From Beroe forskalii (lineage: Eukaryota > Ctenophora > Nuda > Beroida > Beroidae), in assembly GCA_011033025.1 (NCBI GenBank), contig WFMF01000323.1, positions 62,001 through 126,000 on the forward strand: 64,000 nucleotides of DNA, written 5' to 3'. The stretch's first letter is position 1, and each line of letters starts with the position of its first letter. The notes beneath the pieces are model-generated. The model did not search any database. It was given only the letters and a program-made list of their open reading frames with translations, and had not been told where the DNA came from. The position numbers and the translations under genes are program-made. This document shows positions 11,401 to 25,172 of this stretch, piece after piece.

Positions 11401-14400
11401 AGAATCCCGAAATCAGCCATTTTCTGTCTGTTATGGGGGTTAAAATCGCGTTTTTTCGGGCTTAAAACTGCCTTTTTTTCGCCCCTTATTGGGCGTAGTA
11501 GATGTCTCATGGGTGGTCAAATAGAAGTGTATCTGGTCATAAATTATGCGCCTGAAACCACTGAACCAATGATATTCGCCAGTTTTCCTTTGTTTTCCTG
11601 TAAAATCCAAAAACCCTATTTTTACCTCTCAAAACAGTGATCCAGGATGTTCTTCATTTCTGAGGCACCCAAGATCCGAAATCGAAAAGCTTTGGCCGAT
11701 TGAGCTGAAAATTTGCACGCCATCCATGGACGACCTAAGAAAGACATACCATACTTCAGAATCCCGAAATCAGCCATTTTCTGTCTGTTATGGGGGTTAA
11801 AATCGCGTTTTTTCGGCTTAAAACTGCCTTTTTTCGCCCCTTATTGGGCGTAGATGTCTCATGGGTGGTCAAATAGAAGTGTATCTGGTCATAAATTATG
11901 CGCCTGAAACCACTGAACCAATGATATTCGCCAGTTTTCCTTTGTTTTCCTGTAAAATCCAAAAACCCTATTTTACCTCTCAAAACAGTGATCCAGGATG
12001 TTCTTCATTTCTGAGGCACCCAAGATCCGAAATCGAAAAGCTTTGGCCGATTGAGCTGAAAATTTGCACGCCATCCATGGACGACCTAAGAAAGACATAC
12101 CATACTTCAGAATCCCGAAATCAGCCATTTTCTGTCTGTTATGGGGGTTAAAATCGCGTTTTTCGGCTTAAAACTGCCTTTTTTCGCCCCTTATTGGGCG
12201 TAGATGTCTCATGGGTGGTCAAATAGAAGTGTATCTGGTCATAAATTATGCGCCTGAAACCACTGAACCAATGATATTCGCCAGTTTTCCTTTGTTTTCC
12301 TGTAAAATCCAAAAACCCTATTTTTACCTCTCAAAACAGTGATCCAGGATGTTCTTCATTTCTGAGGCACCCAAGATCCGAAATCGAAAAGCTTTGGCCG
12401 ATTGAGCTGAAAATTTGCACGCCATCCATGGACGACCTAAGAAAGACATACCATACTTCAGAATCCCGAAATCAGCCATTTTCTGTCTGTTATGGGGGTT
12501 AAAATCGCGTTTTTCGGCTTAAAACTGCCTTTTTTCGCCCCTTATTGGGCGTAGATGTCTCATGGGTGGTCAAATAGAAGTGTATCTGGTCATAAATTAT
12601 GCGCCTGAAACCACTGAACCAATGATATTCGCCAGTTTTCCTTTGTTTTCCTGTAAAATCCAAAAACCCTATTTTTACCTCTCAAAACAGTGATCCAGGA
12701 CGTTCTTCATTTCTGAGGCACCCAAGATCCGAAATCGAAAAGCTTTTGGCCGATTGAGCTGAAAATTTGCACGCCATCCATGGACGACCTAAGAAAGACA
12801 TACCATACTTCAGAATCCCGAAATCAGCCATTTTCTGTCTGTTATGGGGGTTAAAATCGCGTTTTTCGGCTTAAAACTGCCTTTTTTCGCCCCTTTATTG
12901 GGCGTAGATGTCTCATGGGTGGTCAAATAGAAGTGTATCTGGTCATAAATTATGCGCCTGAAACCACTGAACCAATGATATTCGCCAGTTTTCCTTTGTT
13001 TTCCTGTAAAATCCAAAAACCCTATTTTTACCTCTCAAAACAGTGATCCAGGACGTTCTTCATTTCTGAGGCACCCAAGATCCGAAATCGAAAAGCTTTG
13101 GCCGATTGAGCTGAAAATTTGCACGCCATCCATGGACGACCTAAGAAAGACATACCATACTTCAGAATCCCGAAATCAGCCATTTTCTGTCTGTTATGGG
13201 GGTTAAAATCGCGTTTTTCGGCTTAAAACTGCCTTTTTTCGCCCCTTTATTGGGCGTAGATGTCTCATGGGTGGTCAAATAGAAGTGTATCTGGTCAAAA
13301 TTATGCGCCTGAAACCACTGAACCAATGATATTCGCCAGTTTTCCTTTTGTTTTCCTGTAAAATCCAAAAACCCTTTTTACCTCTCAAAACAGTGATCCA
13401 GGACGTTCTTCATTTCTGAGGCACCCAAGATCCGAAATCGAAAAGCTTTGGCCGATTGAGCTGAAAATTTGCACGCCATCCATGGACGACCTAAGAAAGA
13501 CATACCATACTTCAGAATCCCGAAATCAGCCATTTTCTGTCTGTTATGGGGGTTAAAATCGCGTTTTTCGGCTTAAAACTGCCTTTTTTCGCCCCTTATT
13601 GGGCGTAGATGTCTCATGGGTGGTCAAATAGAAGTGTATCTGGTCATAAATTATGCGCCTGAAACCACTGAACCAATGATATTCGCCAGTTTTCCTTTGT
13701 TTTTCCTGTAAAATCCAAAAAACCCTATTTTTACCTCTCAAAACAGTGATCCAGGATGTTCTTCATTTCTGAGGCACCCAAGATCCGAAATCGAAAAGCT
13801 TGGCCGATTGAGCTGAAAATTTGCACGCCATCCATGGACGACCTAAGAAAGACATACCATACTTCAGAATCCCGAAATCAGCCATTTTCTGTCTGTTATG
13901 GGGGGTTAAAATCGCGTTTTTCGGCTTAAAAACTGCCTTTTTTCGCCCCTTATTGGGCGTAGATGTCTCATGGGTGGTCAATGGAAGTGTATCTGGTCAT
14001 AAATCATGCACCTGAAACCTCTGAACCAATGATATTCGCCAGTTTTCCTTTGTTTTCCTGTAAAATCCAAAAAACCCTATTTTTACCTCTAAAACAGTGA
14101 TCCAGGATGTTCTTCATTTCTGAGGCACCCAAGATCCGAAATCGAAAAGCTTTGGCCGATTGAGCTGAAAATTTGCACGCCATCCATGGACGACCTAAGA
14201 AAGACATACCATACTTCAGAATCCCGAAATCAGCCATTTTCTGTCTGTTATGGGGGTTAAAATCGCGTTTTTTCGGCTTAAAACTGCCTTTTTTCGCCCC
14301 TTATTGGGCGTAGATGTCTCATGGGTGGTCAAATAGAAGTGTATCTGGTCATAAATTATGCGCCTGAAACCACTGAACCAATGATATTCGCCAGTTTTCC

Positions 14401-17400
14401 TTTGTTTTCCTGTAAAATCCAAAAACCCTATTTTTACCTCTCAAAACAGTGATCCAGGACGTTCTTCATTTCTGAGGCACCCAAGATCCGAAATCGAAAA
14501 ACTTTGGCCGATTGAGCTGAAAATTTGCACGCCATCCATGGACGACCTAAGAAAGACATACCATACTTCAGAATCCCGAAATCAGCCATTTTCTGTCTGT
14601 TATGGGGGTTAAAATCGCGTTTTTCGGCTTAAAACTGCCTTTTTTCGCCCCTTATTGGGCGTAGATGTCTCATGGTGGTGGTCAAATAGAAGTGTATCTG
14701 GTCATAAATTATGCGCCTGAAACCACTGAACCAATGATATTCGCCAGTTTTCCTTTGTTTTCCTGTAAAATCCAAAAACCCTATTTTTACCTCTCAAAAC
14801 AGTGATCCAGGATGTTCTTCATTTCTGAGGCACCCAAGATCCGAAATCGAAAAGCTGAAAATTTGCACGCCATCCATGGACGACCTAAGAAAGACATACC
14901 ATACTTCAGAATCCCGAAATCAGCCATTTTCTGTCTGTTATGGGGGGTTAAAATCGCGTTTTTCGGCTTAAAAATGCCTTTTTTTCGCCCCTTATTGGGC
15001 GTAGATGTCTCATGGGTGGTCAAATAGAAGTGTATCTGGTCATAAATTATGCGCCTGAAACCACTGAACCAATGATATTCGCCAGTTTTCCTTTGCTTTC
15101 CTGTAAAATCCAAAAACCCTATTTTTACCTCTCAAAACAGTGATCCAGGACGTTCTTCATTTCTGAGGCACCCAAGATCCGAAATCGAAAAGCTTTGGCC
15201 GATTGAGCTGAAAATTTGCACGCCATCCATGGACGACCTAAGAAAGACATACCATACTTCAGAATCCCGAAATCAGCCATTTTCTGTCTGTTATGGGGGT
15301 TAAAATCGCGTTTTTTCGGCTTAAAACTGCCTTTTTTCGCCCCTTTATTGGGCGTAGATGTCTCATGGGTGGTCAAATAGAAGTGTATCTGGTCATAAAT
15401 TATGCGCCTGAAACCACTGAACCAATGATATTCGCCAGTTTTCCTTTGTTTTCCTGTAAAATCCAAAAACCCTTTTTTTACTCTCAAAACAGTGATCCAG
15501 GACGTGTTCTTCATTTCTGAGGCACCCAAGATCCGAAATCGAAAAGCTTTGGCCGATTGAGCTGAAAATTTGCACGCCATCCATGGACGACCTAAGAAAG
15601 ACATACCATACTTCAGAATCCCGAAATCAGCCATTTTCTGTCTGTTATGGGGGTTAAAATCGCGTTTTTCGGCTTAAAACTGCCTTTTTTCGCCCCTTAT
15701 TGGGCGTAGATGTCTCATGGGTGGTCAAATAGAAGTGTATCTGGTCATAAATTATGCGCCTGAAACCACTGAACCAATGATATTCGCCAGTTTTCCTTTG
15801 TTTTCCTGTAAAATCCAAAAACCCTATTTTTACCTCTCAAAACAGTGATCCAGGACGTTCTTCATTTCTGAGGCACCCAAGATCCGAAATCGAAAAACTT
15901 TGGCCGATTGAGCTGAAAATTTGCACGCCATCCATGGACGACCTAAGAAAGACATACCATACTTCAGAATCCCGAAATCAGCCATTTTCTGTCTGTTATG
16001 GGGGTTAAAATCGCGTTTTTCGGCTTAAAACTGCCTTTTTCGCCCCTTATTGGGCGTAGATGTCTCATGGGTGGTCAAATAGAAGTGTATCTGGTCATAA
16101 ATTATGCGCCTGAAACCACTGAACCAATGATATTCGCCAGTTTTCCTTTGTTTTCCTGTAAAATCCAAAAACCCTATTTTACCTCTCAAAACAGTGATCC
16201 AGGACGTTCTTCATTTCTGAGGCACCCAAGATCCGAAATCGAAAAACTTTGGCCGATTGAGCTGAAAATTTGCACGCCATCCATGGACGACCTAAGAAAG
16301 ACATACCATACTTCAGAATCCCGAAATCAGCCATTTTCTGTCTGTTATGGGGGTTAAAATCGCGTTTTTCGGCTTAAAACTGCCTTTTTCGCCCTTTATT
16401 GGGCGTAGATGTCTCATGGGTGGTCAAATAGAAGTGTATCTGGTCATAAATTATGCGCCTGAAACCACTGAACCAATGATATTCGCCAGTTTTCCTTTGT
16501 TTTCCTGTAAAATCCAAAAACCCTATTTTTACCTCTCAAAAACAGTGATCCAGGACGTTCTTCATTTCTGAGGCACCCAAGATCCGAAATCGAAAAAGCT
16601 TTGGCCGATTGAGCTGAAAATTTGCACGCCATCCATGGACGACCTAAGAAAGACATACCATACTTCAGAATCCCGAAATCAGCCATTTTCTGTCTGTTAT
16701 GGGGGTTAAAATCGCGTTTTTCGGCTTAAAACTGCCTTTTTTCGCCCCTTATTGGGCGTAGATGTCTCATGGGTGGTCAAATAGAAGTGTATCTGGTCAT
16801 AAATTATGCGCCTGAAACCACTGAACCAATGATATTCGCCAGTTTTCCTTTGTTTTCCTGTAAAATCCAAAAACCCTATTTTTACCTCTCAAAACAGTGA
16901 TCCAGGATGTTCTTCATTTCTGAGGCACCCAAGATCCGAAATCGAAAAGCTTTGGCCGATTGAGCTGAAAATTTGCACGCCATCCATGGACGACCTGAGA
17001 AAGACATACCATACTTCAGAATCCCGAAATCAGCCATTTCTGTCTGTTATGGGGATTAAAATCGCGTTTTTGGGCTTAAAACTGCCTTTTTTCGCCCCTT
17101 ATTGGGCGTAGATGTCTCATGGGTGGTCAAATAGAAGTGTATCTGGTCATAAATTATGCGCCTGAAACCACTGAACCAATGATATTCGCCAGTTTTCCTT
17201 TGTTTTCCTGTAAAATCCAAAAACCCTATTTTTACCTCTCAAAACAGTGATCCAGGACGTGTTCTTCATTTCTGAGGCACCCAAGATCCGAAATCGAAAA
17301 GCTTTGGCCGATTGAGCTGAAAATTTGCACGCCATCCATGGACGACCTAAGAAAGACATACCATACTTCAGAATCCCGAAATCAGCCATTTTCTGTCTGT

Positions 17401-20400
17401 TATGGGGGTTAAAATCGCGTTTTTCGGCTTAAAACTGCCTTTTTTCGCCCCTTATTGGGCGTAGATGTCTCATGGGTGGTCAAATAGAAGTGTATCTGGT
17501 CATAAATTATGCGCCTGAAACCACTGAACCAATGATATTCGCCAGTTTTCCTTTGTTTTCCTGTAAAATCCAAAAACCCTATTTTTACCTCTCAAAACAG
17601 TGATCCAGGACGTTCTTCATTTCTGAGGCACCCAAGATCCGAAATCGAAAAGCTTTGGCCGATTGAGCTGAAAATTTGCACGCCATCCATGGACGACCTA
17701 AGAAAGACATACCATACTTCAGAATCCCGAAATCAGCCATTTTCTGTCTGTTATGGGGGTTAAAATCGCGTTTTTCGGCTTAAAACTGCCTTTTTTCGCC
17801 CCTTATTGGGCGTAGATGTCTCATGGGTGGTCAAATAGAAGTGTATCTGGTCATAAATTATGCGCCTGAAACCACTGAACCAATGATATTCGCCAGTTTT
17901 CCTTTGTTTTCCTGTAAAATCTAAAAAACCCTATTTTTACCTCTAAAAACAGTGATCCAGGACGTTCTTCATTTCTGAGGCACCCAAGATCCGAAATCGA
18001 AAAGCTTTGGCCGATTGAGCTGAAAATTTGCACGCCATCCATGGACGACCTAAGAAAGACACACCATACTTCAGAATCCCGAAATCAGCCATTTTCTGTC
18101 TGTTATGGGGGTTAAAATCGCGTTTTTCGGCTTAAAACTGCCTTTTTCGCCCCTTATTGGGCGTAGATGTCTCATGGGTGGTCAAATAGAAGTGTATCTG
18201 GTCATAAATTATGCGCCTGAAACCACTGAACCAATGATATTCGCCAGTTTTCCTTTGTTTTCCTGTAAAATCAAAAACCCTATTTTTACCTCTCAAAACA
18301 GTGATCCAGGACGTTCTTCATTTCTGAGGCACCCAAGATCCGAAATCGAAAAGCTTTGGCCGATTGAGCTGAAAATTTGCACGCCATCCATGGACGACCT
18401 AAGAAAGACATACCATACTTCAGAATCCCGAAATCAGCCATTTTCTGTCTGTTATGGGGGTTAAAATCGCGTTTTTCGGCTTAAAACTGCCTTTTTTCGC
18501 CCCTTATTGGGCGTAGATGTCTCATGGGTGGTCAAATAGAAGTGTATCTGGTCATAAATTATGCGCCTGAAACCACTGAACCAATGATATTCGCCAGTTT
18601 TCCTTTGTTTTCCTGTAAAATCCAAAAACCCTATTTTTACCTCTCAAAACAGTGATCCAGGACGTTCTTCATTTCTGAGGCACCCAAGATCCGAAATCGA
18701 AAAGCTTTGGCCGATTGAGCTGAAAATTTGCACGCCATCCATGGACGACCTAAGAAAGACATACCATACTTCAGAATCCCGAAATCAGCCATTTTCTGTC
18801 TGTTATGGGGGTTAAAATCGCGTTTTTCGGCTTAAAACTGCCTTTTTTCGCCCCTTATTGGGCGTAGATGTCTCATGGGTGGTCAAATAGAAGTGTATCT
18901 GGTCATAAATTATGCGCCTGAAACCACTGAACCAATGATATTCGCCAGTTTTCCTTTGTTTTCCTGTAAAATCCAAAAACCCTATTTTTACCTCTCAAAA
19001 CAGTGATCCAGGACGTTCTTCATTTCTGAGGCACCCAAGATCCGAAATCGAAAAACTTTGGCCGATTGAGCTGAAAATTTGCACGCCATCCATGGACGAC
19101 CTAAGAAAGACATACCATACTTCAGAATCCCGAAATCAGCCATTTTCTGTCTGTTATGGGGGTTAAAATCGCGTTTTTCGGCTTAAAACTGCCTTTTTTC
19201 GCCCCTTATTGGGCGTAGATGTCTCATGGGTGGTCAAATAGAAGTGTATCTGGTCATAAATTATGCGCCTGAAACCACTGAACCAATGATATTCGCCAGT
19301 TTTCCTTTGTTTTCCTGTAAAATCCAAAAACCCTATTTTTACCTCTCAAAACAGTGATCCAGGACGTTCTTCATTTCTGAGGCACCCAAGATCCGAAATC
19401 GAAAAACTTTGGCCGATTGAGCTGAAAATTTGCACGCCATCCATGGACGACCTAAGAAAGACATACCATACTTCAGAATCCCGAAATCAGCCATTTTCTG
19501 TCTGTTATGGGGGTTAAAATCGCGTTTTTCGGCTTAAAAACTGCCTTTTTCGCCCCTTATTGGGCGTAGATGTCTCATGGGTGGTCAAATAGAAGTGCAT
19601 CTGGTCATAAATTATGCGCCTGAAACCACTGAACCAATGATATTCGCCAGTTTTCCTTTGTTTTCCTGTAAAATCCAAAAAACCCTATTTTTACCTCTCA
19701 AAACAGTGATCCAGGACGTTCTTCATTTCTGAGGCACCCAAGATCCGAAATCAAAAAGCTTTGGCCGATTGAGCTGAAAATCTGCACACCATCCATGGAC
19801 TACCTAAGAAAGACATACCATACTTCAGAATCACAAAATCAGTCATTTTCTGTCTGTTATGGGGGGTTAAAATCGCGTTTTGGGCTTAAAAACTGCCTTT
19901 TTCGCCCCTTATTGGGCATAAATGTCTCATGGGTGGTCAAATAGAAGTGTATCTGGTCATAAATTATGCGCCTGAAACCACTGAACCAATGATATTCGCC
20001 AGTTTTCCTTTGTTTTCCTGTAAAATCCAAAAACCCCTATTTTTACCTCTCAAAACAGTGATCCAGGACGTTCTTCATTTCTGAGGCACCGAAGATCCGA
20101 AATCAAAAAGCTTTGGCCGATTGAGCTGAAAATCTGCACACCATCCATGGACTACTTAAGAAAGACATACCATACTTCAGAATCCTGAAATCAGTCATTT
20201 TCTGTCTGTTATGGGGGGTTAAAATCGCGTTTTTGGGCTTAAAAACTGCCTTTTTTCGCCCCTTATTGGGCATAAATGTCTCATGGGTGGTCAAATAGAA
20301 GTGTATCTGGTCATAAATTTTGCGCCTGAAACCACTGAACCAATGATATTCGCCAGTTTTCCTTTGTTTTCCTGTAAAATCCAAAAAACCCTATTTTTAC

Positions 20401-21565
20401 CTCTCAAAACAGTGATCCAGGACGTTCTTCATTTCTGAGGCACCCAAGATCCGAAATCAAAAAGCTTTGGCCGATTGAGCTGAAACTCTGCACGCCATCC
20501 ATGGACGACTTAAGAAAGACATACCATACTTCAGAATCCCGAAATCAGCCATTTTCTGTCTGTTATGGGGGGTTAAAATCGCGTGTTTCGGCTTAAAAAC
20601 TGCCTTTTTTCGCCCCTTATTGGGCGTAGATGTCTCATGGGTGGTCAAATAGAAGTGTATCTGGTCATAAATTATACGCCTGAAACCACTGAACCAATGA
20701 CATTCGCCAGTTTTCCTTTGTTTTCCTGAAAAATCCAAAAAACCCTATTTGTACCTCTCAAAACATTGATCCAGGACGTTCTTCATTTCTGAGGCACCCA
20801 AGATCCGAAATTGAAAAGCTTTGGCCGCTTGAGCTGAAAATTTGCACGCCATCCATGGACGACCTAAGAAAGACATACCATACTTCAGAATCCCGAAATC
20901 AGCCATTTTCTGTCTGTTATGGGGGGTTAAAATCGCGTTTTTGGGCTTAAAAACTGCCTTTTTCGCCCCTTATTGGGCGTAGATGTCTCATGGGATGTCA
21001 AATAGAAGTGTATCTGGTCATAAATTATGCGCCTGAAATCACTGAACCAATGATATTCGCCAGTTTTCCTTTGTTTTCCTGTAAAATCCAAAAAACCCTA
21101 TTTGTACCTCTCAAAACAGTGATCCAGGACGTTCTTCATTTCTGAGGCACCCAAGATCCGAAATCGAAAAACTTTGGCCGATTGAGCTGAAAATTTGCAC
21201 GCCATCCATGGACGACTTAAGAAAGACATATCATACTTCAGAATCCCAAAATCAGCCATTTTCTGTCTGTTATGGGGGGTTAAAATCGCGTTTTTCGGCT
21301 TAAAACTGCCTTTTTTCGCCCCTTATTGGGCGTAGATGTCTCATGGGTGGTCAAATAGAAGTGTATCTGGTCATAAATTATGCGCCTGAAACCACTGAAC
21401 CAATGATATTCGCCAGTTTTCCTTTGTTTTCCTGTAAAATCCAAAAACCCTATTTTTACCTCTCAAAACAGTGATCCAGGACGTTCTTCATTTCTGAGGC
21501 ACCCAAGATCCGAAATCAAAAAACTTTGGCCGATTGAGCTGAAAATTTGCACGCCATCCATGGAC
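5491..21565. repeat. ~352 bp satellite array, block A (about 46 copies)
   Basis: Head-to-tail copies of a ~352 bp unit; landmarks such as AGATGTCTCATGGGTGG recur at 10441, 10792, 11144 and so on, a spacing of 351-356. Other constant landmarks are TTATGCGCCTGAAACCACTG, CATCCATGGACGACC and CAGCCATTTTCTGTCTG. Copies from about 9.7 to 19.5 kb are nearly identical. Copies at 5.5-8.7 kb and 19.7-21.5 kb carry more substitutions and indels. One copy near 14856 has lost about 15 bp between short AGCT repeats. The minus strand of many units is open for about 113 codons, but the unit length is not a multiple of three and frames shift between copies, so I treat it as non-coding. There is no similarity to a protein domain I know. 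Confidence 0.97.
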
Positions 21566-23050
21566 GTGCATGACGCGATAATCATGAAAAATTAACATAT
21601 ACATTTTATTGGCTTAATGTGATCCTTATATCATAACAAAAACTTGTGGTAAGTATGGGCGTGTAAATTTCATGTATTACCGGTCTAATTGGATAAACTA
21701 ATTTGTTCCGGATTCAGCAATACAGCACCTTAGCTTCTGCACATGTAGGTATTGTTTACATTACGTTCCATGTTTCTTTTCGTGTTTAGTGTCATGTTGT
21801 GCTGCAAAATACATATTTCTCGTCTTAGACGCTTTGGCTAATCATGTAATCTTGTTAACACACTTTTATTAGTTTTTTTTCGAAATTTTTAATTGCCCTA
21901 ATAATAGTTAAATTGACGAATTAAACTATGCATTAAAAGTTTCATCAATAAAGAATCCTCAGCGTTCTGACAACACTACGTTCTGCTTTGTTGATAGCAG
22001 CTCTTACTTGTAATAGCGGTGGGTGTCACTTTTTGAGTTTGGGACTGTCTTTTGGGACATTTGGGACAAACAAAGAAGTGAAAAAATAGGGTAATTTTAA
22101 AATTGATTCGAGGCTTTTTTATTATTTTTCCATACTACTATACTCAATACCTACGTTTGGCTGTCTTTGTTTGGTTGTCTTCGTTAAATAAGCTTTCTTT
22201 CTTTCGAAACCTATCATAGAAAAAGAACGTGGCAGTTGCACCGCAGCAACTGCCGCCACACTGTCACTACACTGTAACTTTTGCTTCCAAAACAGACAGA
22301 TCGTGGTTAAGAATGTCAAAGTGCCAAACTGCCGCTCACCAACAACCATTTGAGTTCCATTAGTCTCTAGTTGTCCCAAATGTCCCTGTCCAATTCACTG
22401 TTTGGGTCACATTTTTCTCTGTCCCAATTGTCCCAATTGTCCAAGTGCCAATTCACTTTTGAGTCCCATTTGTCCAATTTAGTCTGTCGCATTTGTCCCT
22501 GTCCCAATCTTGAGTTTGGGACAATTGGGATACAGTGCACATCCTGGGAGAGACTTTTTACGGTACATATTCCTGCCAAAAGATCCTCAAACAAGAAAAA
22601 ACTGGGTCAAAATAATGAAGAGGGACCTGATGACCTGAAAACACAGTCACAGTACTAAGATTTACACTGGCTACAGTGATCCAGTCCATATAGATTGAAT
22701 TTACTGTTTAAACTGTTCATTTTGTCGCATATAGCATCTGTTTTTTTGAAATTTTTTGGTTGGTGAATCGAATGATATTAATTTATGTCATAGTTATGCG
22801 GGTGAAAAGCGAAACGTAGTACCAAGACTCAAGACTGTAATTATAATACAATTAGACTCGCTGTATCGCTAGCGTACTGTTATTGACATTGATATGCAGC
22901 GCAGGGTGCTGTATTGCTGCAGAAAGCGGAATCTTTGGGGGCTCTAATTAGGGTGATGCAATTAAGCACACGCCGCAAGATATACATAGGCGTGATCCTC
23001 TAGTGATCTGCTACTATTTTAAGCAAAGTTGTTTTTTTCGCGTCATGCAC
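21566..23050. mobile_element. 1485 bp DNA-transposon-like insertion splitting the satellite array
   Basis: Non-satellite DNA that begins with GTGCATGACGCGA (21566-21578) and ends with its perfect reverse complement (23038-23050), giving 13 bp terminal inverted repeats. The satellite stops on the left at CCATGGAC and resumes on the right at CTTTAAGAAAG, which corresponds to the next bases of the unit, so it is an insertion into one copy. No clean target-site duplication is visible. The inside is AT-rich and has a degenerate GTCCCAATTGTCCC-type repeat (about 22030-22530) in both orientations. The longest internal frames are about 75-95 codons and look like nothing known, so the element is probably non-autonomous. 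Confidence 0.82.
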
Positions 23051-25172
23051 CTTTAAGAAAGACATATCATACTTCAGAATCCCAAAATCAGCCATTTTCT
23101 GTCTGTTATGGGGGGTTAAAATCGCGTTTTTCGGCTGAAAAACTGCCTTTTTTCGCCCCTTATTGGGCATAAATGTCTCATGGGTGGTCAAATAGAAGTG
23201 TATCTGGTCATAAATTATGCGCCTGAAACCACTGAACCAATGATATTCGCCAGTTTTCCTTTGTTTTCCTGTAAAATCCAAAAAACTCTATTTTTACCTC
23301 TCAAAACAGTGATCCAGGACGTTCTTTATTTCTGAGGCACCCAAGATCCGAAATCAAAAAGCTTTGGCCGATTGAGCTGAAAATCTGCACGCCATCCATG
23401 GACGACCTAAGAAATACATACCATACTTCAGAATCCTGAAATCAGTCATTTTCTGTCTGTTATGGGGGGTTAAAATCGCGTTTTTGGGCTTAAAAACTGC
23501 CTTTTTCGCCCCTTATTGGGCATAAATGTCTCATGGGTGGTCAAATAGAAGTGTATCTGTTCATAAATTATGCGCCTGAAACCACTGAACCAGTGATATT
23601 CGCCAGTTTTCCTTTGTTTTCCTGTAAAATCCAAAAAACTCTATTTTTACCTCTCAAAACAGTGATCCAGGACGTTCTTTATTTCTGAGGCACCCAAGAT
23701 CCGAAATCAAAAAGCTTTGGCCGATTGAGCTGAAAATCTGCACGCCATCCATGGACGACCTAAGAAAGACATACCATACTTCAGAATCCTGAAATCAGTC
23801 ATTTTCTGTCTGTTATGGGGGGTTAAAATCGCGTTTTTGGGCTTAAAAACTGCCTTTTTCGCCCCTTATTGGGCATAAATGTCTCATGGGTGGTCAAATA
23901 GAAGTGTATCTGGTCATAAATTTTGCGCCTGAAACCACTGAACCAATGATATTCGCCAGTTTTCCTTTGTTTTCCTGTAAAATCCAAAAAACCTGTTTTT
24001 ACCTCTCAAAACAGTGATCCAGGACGTTCTTCATTTCTGAGGCACCCAAGATCCGAAATCAAAAAACTTTGGCCGATTGAGCTGAAAATTTGCACGCCAT
24101 CCATGGACGACTTAAGAAAGACATATCATACTTCAGAATCCCAAAATCAGCCATTTTCTGTCTGTTATGGGGGGTTAAAATCGCGTTTTTCGGCTTAAAA
24201 ACTGCCTTTTTCGCCCCTTATTGGGCGTAGATGTCTCATGGGTGGTCAAATAGAAGTGTATCTGGTCATAAATTATGCGCCTGAAGCCACTGAACCAATG
24301 ATATTCGCCAGTTTTCCTTTGTTTTCCTGTAAAATCCAAAAAAAAACCTGTTTTACCTCTCAAAACAGTGATCCAGGCGTGTCTTCATTTCTGAGGCACC
24401 CAAAATCCAAAATCGAAAAGCTTTCGCCGATTGAGCTGAAAATTTGTACGCCATCCATGGACGACCTAAGAAAGACATACCATACTTCAGAATCCCGAAA
24501 TCAGCCATTTTCTGTCTGTTATGGGGGGTTAATATCGCGTTTTTGGGCTTAAAAACTGCCTTTTTTCGCCCCTTATTGGGCATAGATGTCTCATGGGTCG
24601 TCAAATAGAAGTGTATCTGATCATAAATTATGCGCCTGAAACCACTGAAGCAATGATATTCGCCAGTTTTCCTTTGTTTTCCTGTAAAATCCAAAAAAAA
24701 CTATTTTTACCTCTCAAAACAGTGATCCAGGCGTGTCTTCATTTCTGAGGCACCCAAGATCCGAAATCGAAAAGCTTTGGCCGATTGAGCTGAAAATTTG
24801 CACGCCATCCATGGACGACCTAAGAAAGACATACCATACTTCAGAATCCCGAAATCAGCCATTTTCTGTCTGTTATGGGGGGTTAAAATCGCGTTTTTGG
24901 GCTTGAAAACTGCCTTTTTTCGCCCCTTATTGGGCGTAGATGTCTCATGGGTGGTCAAATAGAAGTGTATCTGGTCATAAATTATGCGCCTGAAACCACT
25001 GAACCAATGATATTCGCCAGTTTTCCTTTGTTTTCCTGTAAAATCCAAAAAAAACTATTTTTACCTCTCAAAACAGTGATCCAGGCGTGTCTTCATTTCT
25101 GAGGCACCCAAGATCCGAAATCGAAAAGCTTTGGCCGATTGAGCTGAAAATTTGCACTCCATCCATGGACGA
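23051..25172. repeat. ~352 bp satellite array, block B (about 6 copies)
   Basis: Continuation of the satellite on the right of the inserted element, in the same orientation. These copies share variants with the last copies of block A, for example GGGCATAAATGTCTC instead of GGGCGTAGATGTCTC, and AAATCTGCAC. They therefore form one diverged edge zone interrupted after its formation. The array ends at CCATCCATGGACGA. Confidence 0.95.

Noticed and set aside
15125..15634. 169-codon frame inside the satellite
   Set aside because: It crosses a unit boundary only because of local indels in two adjacent copies; neighbouring copies do not preserve it.
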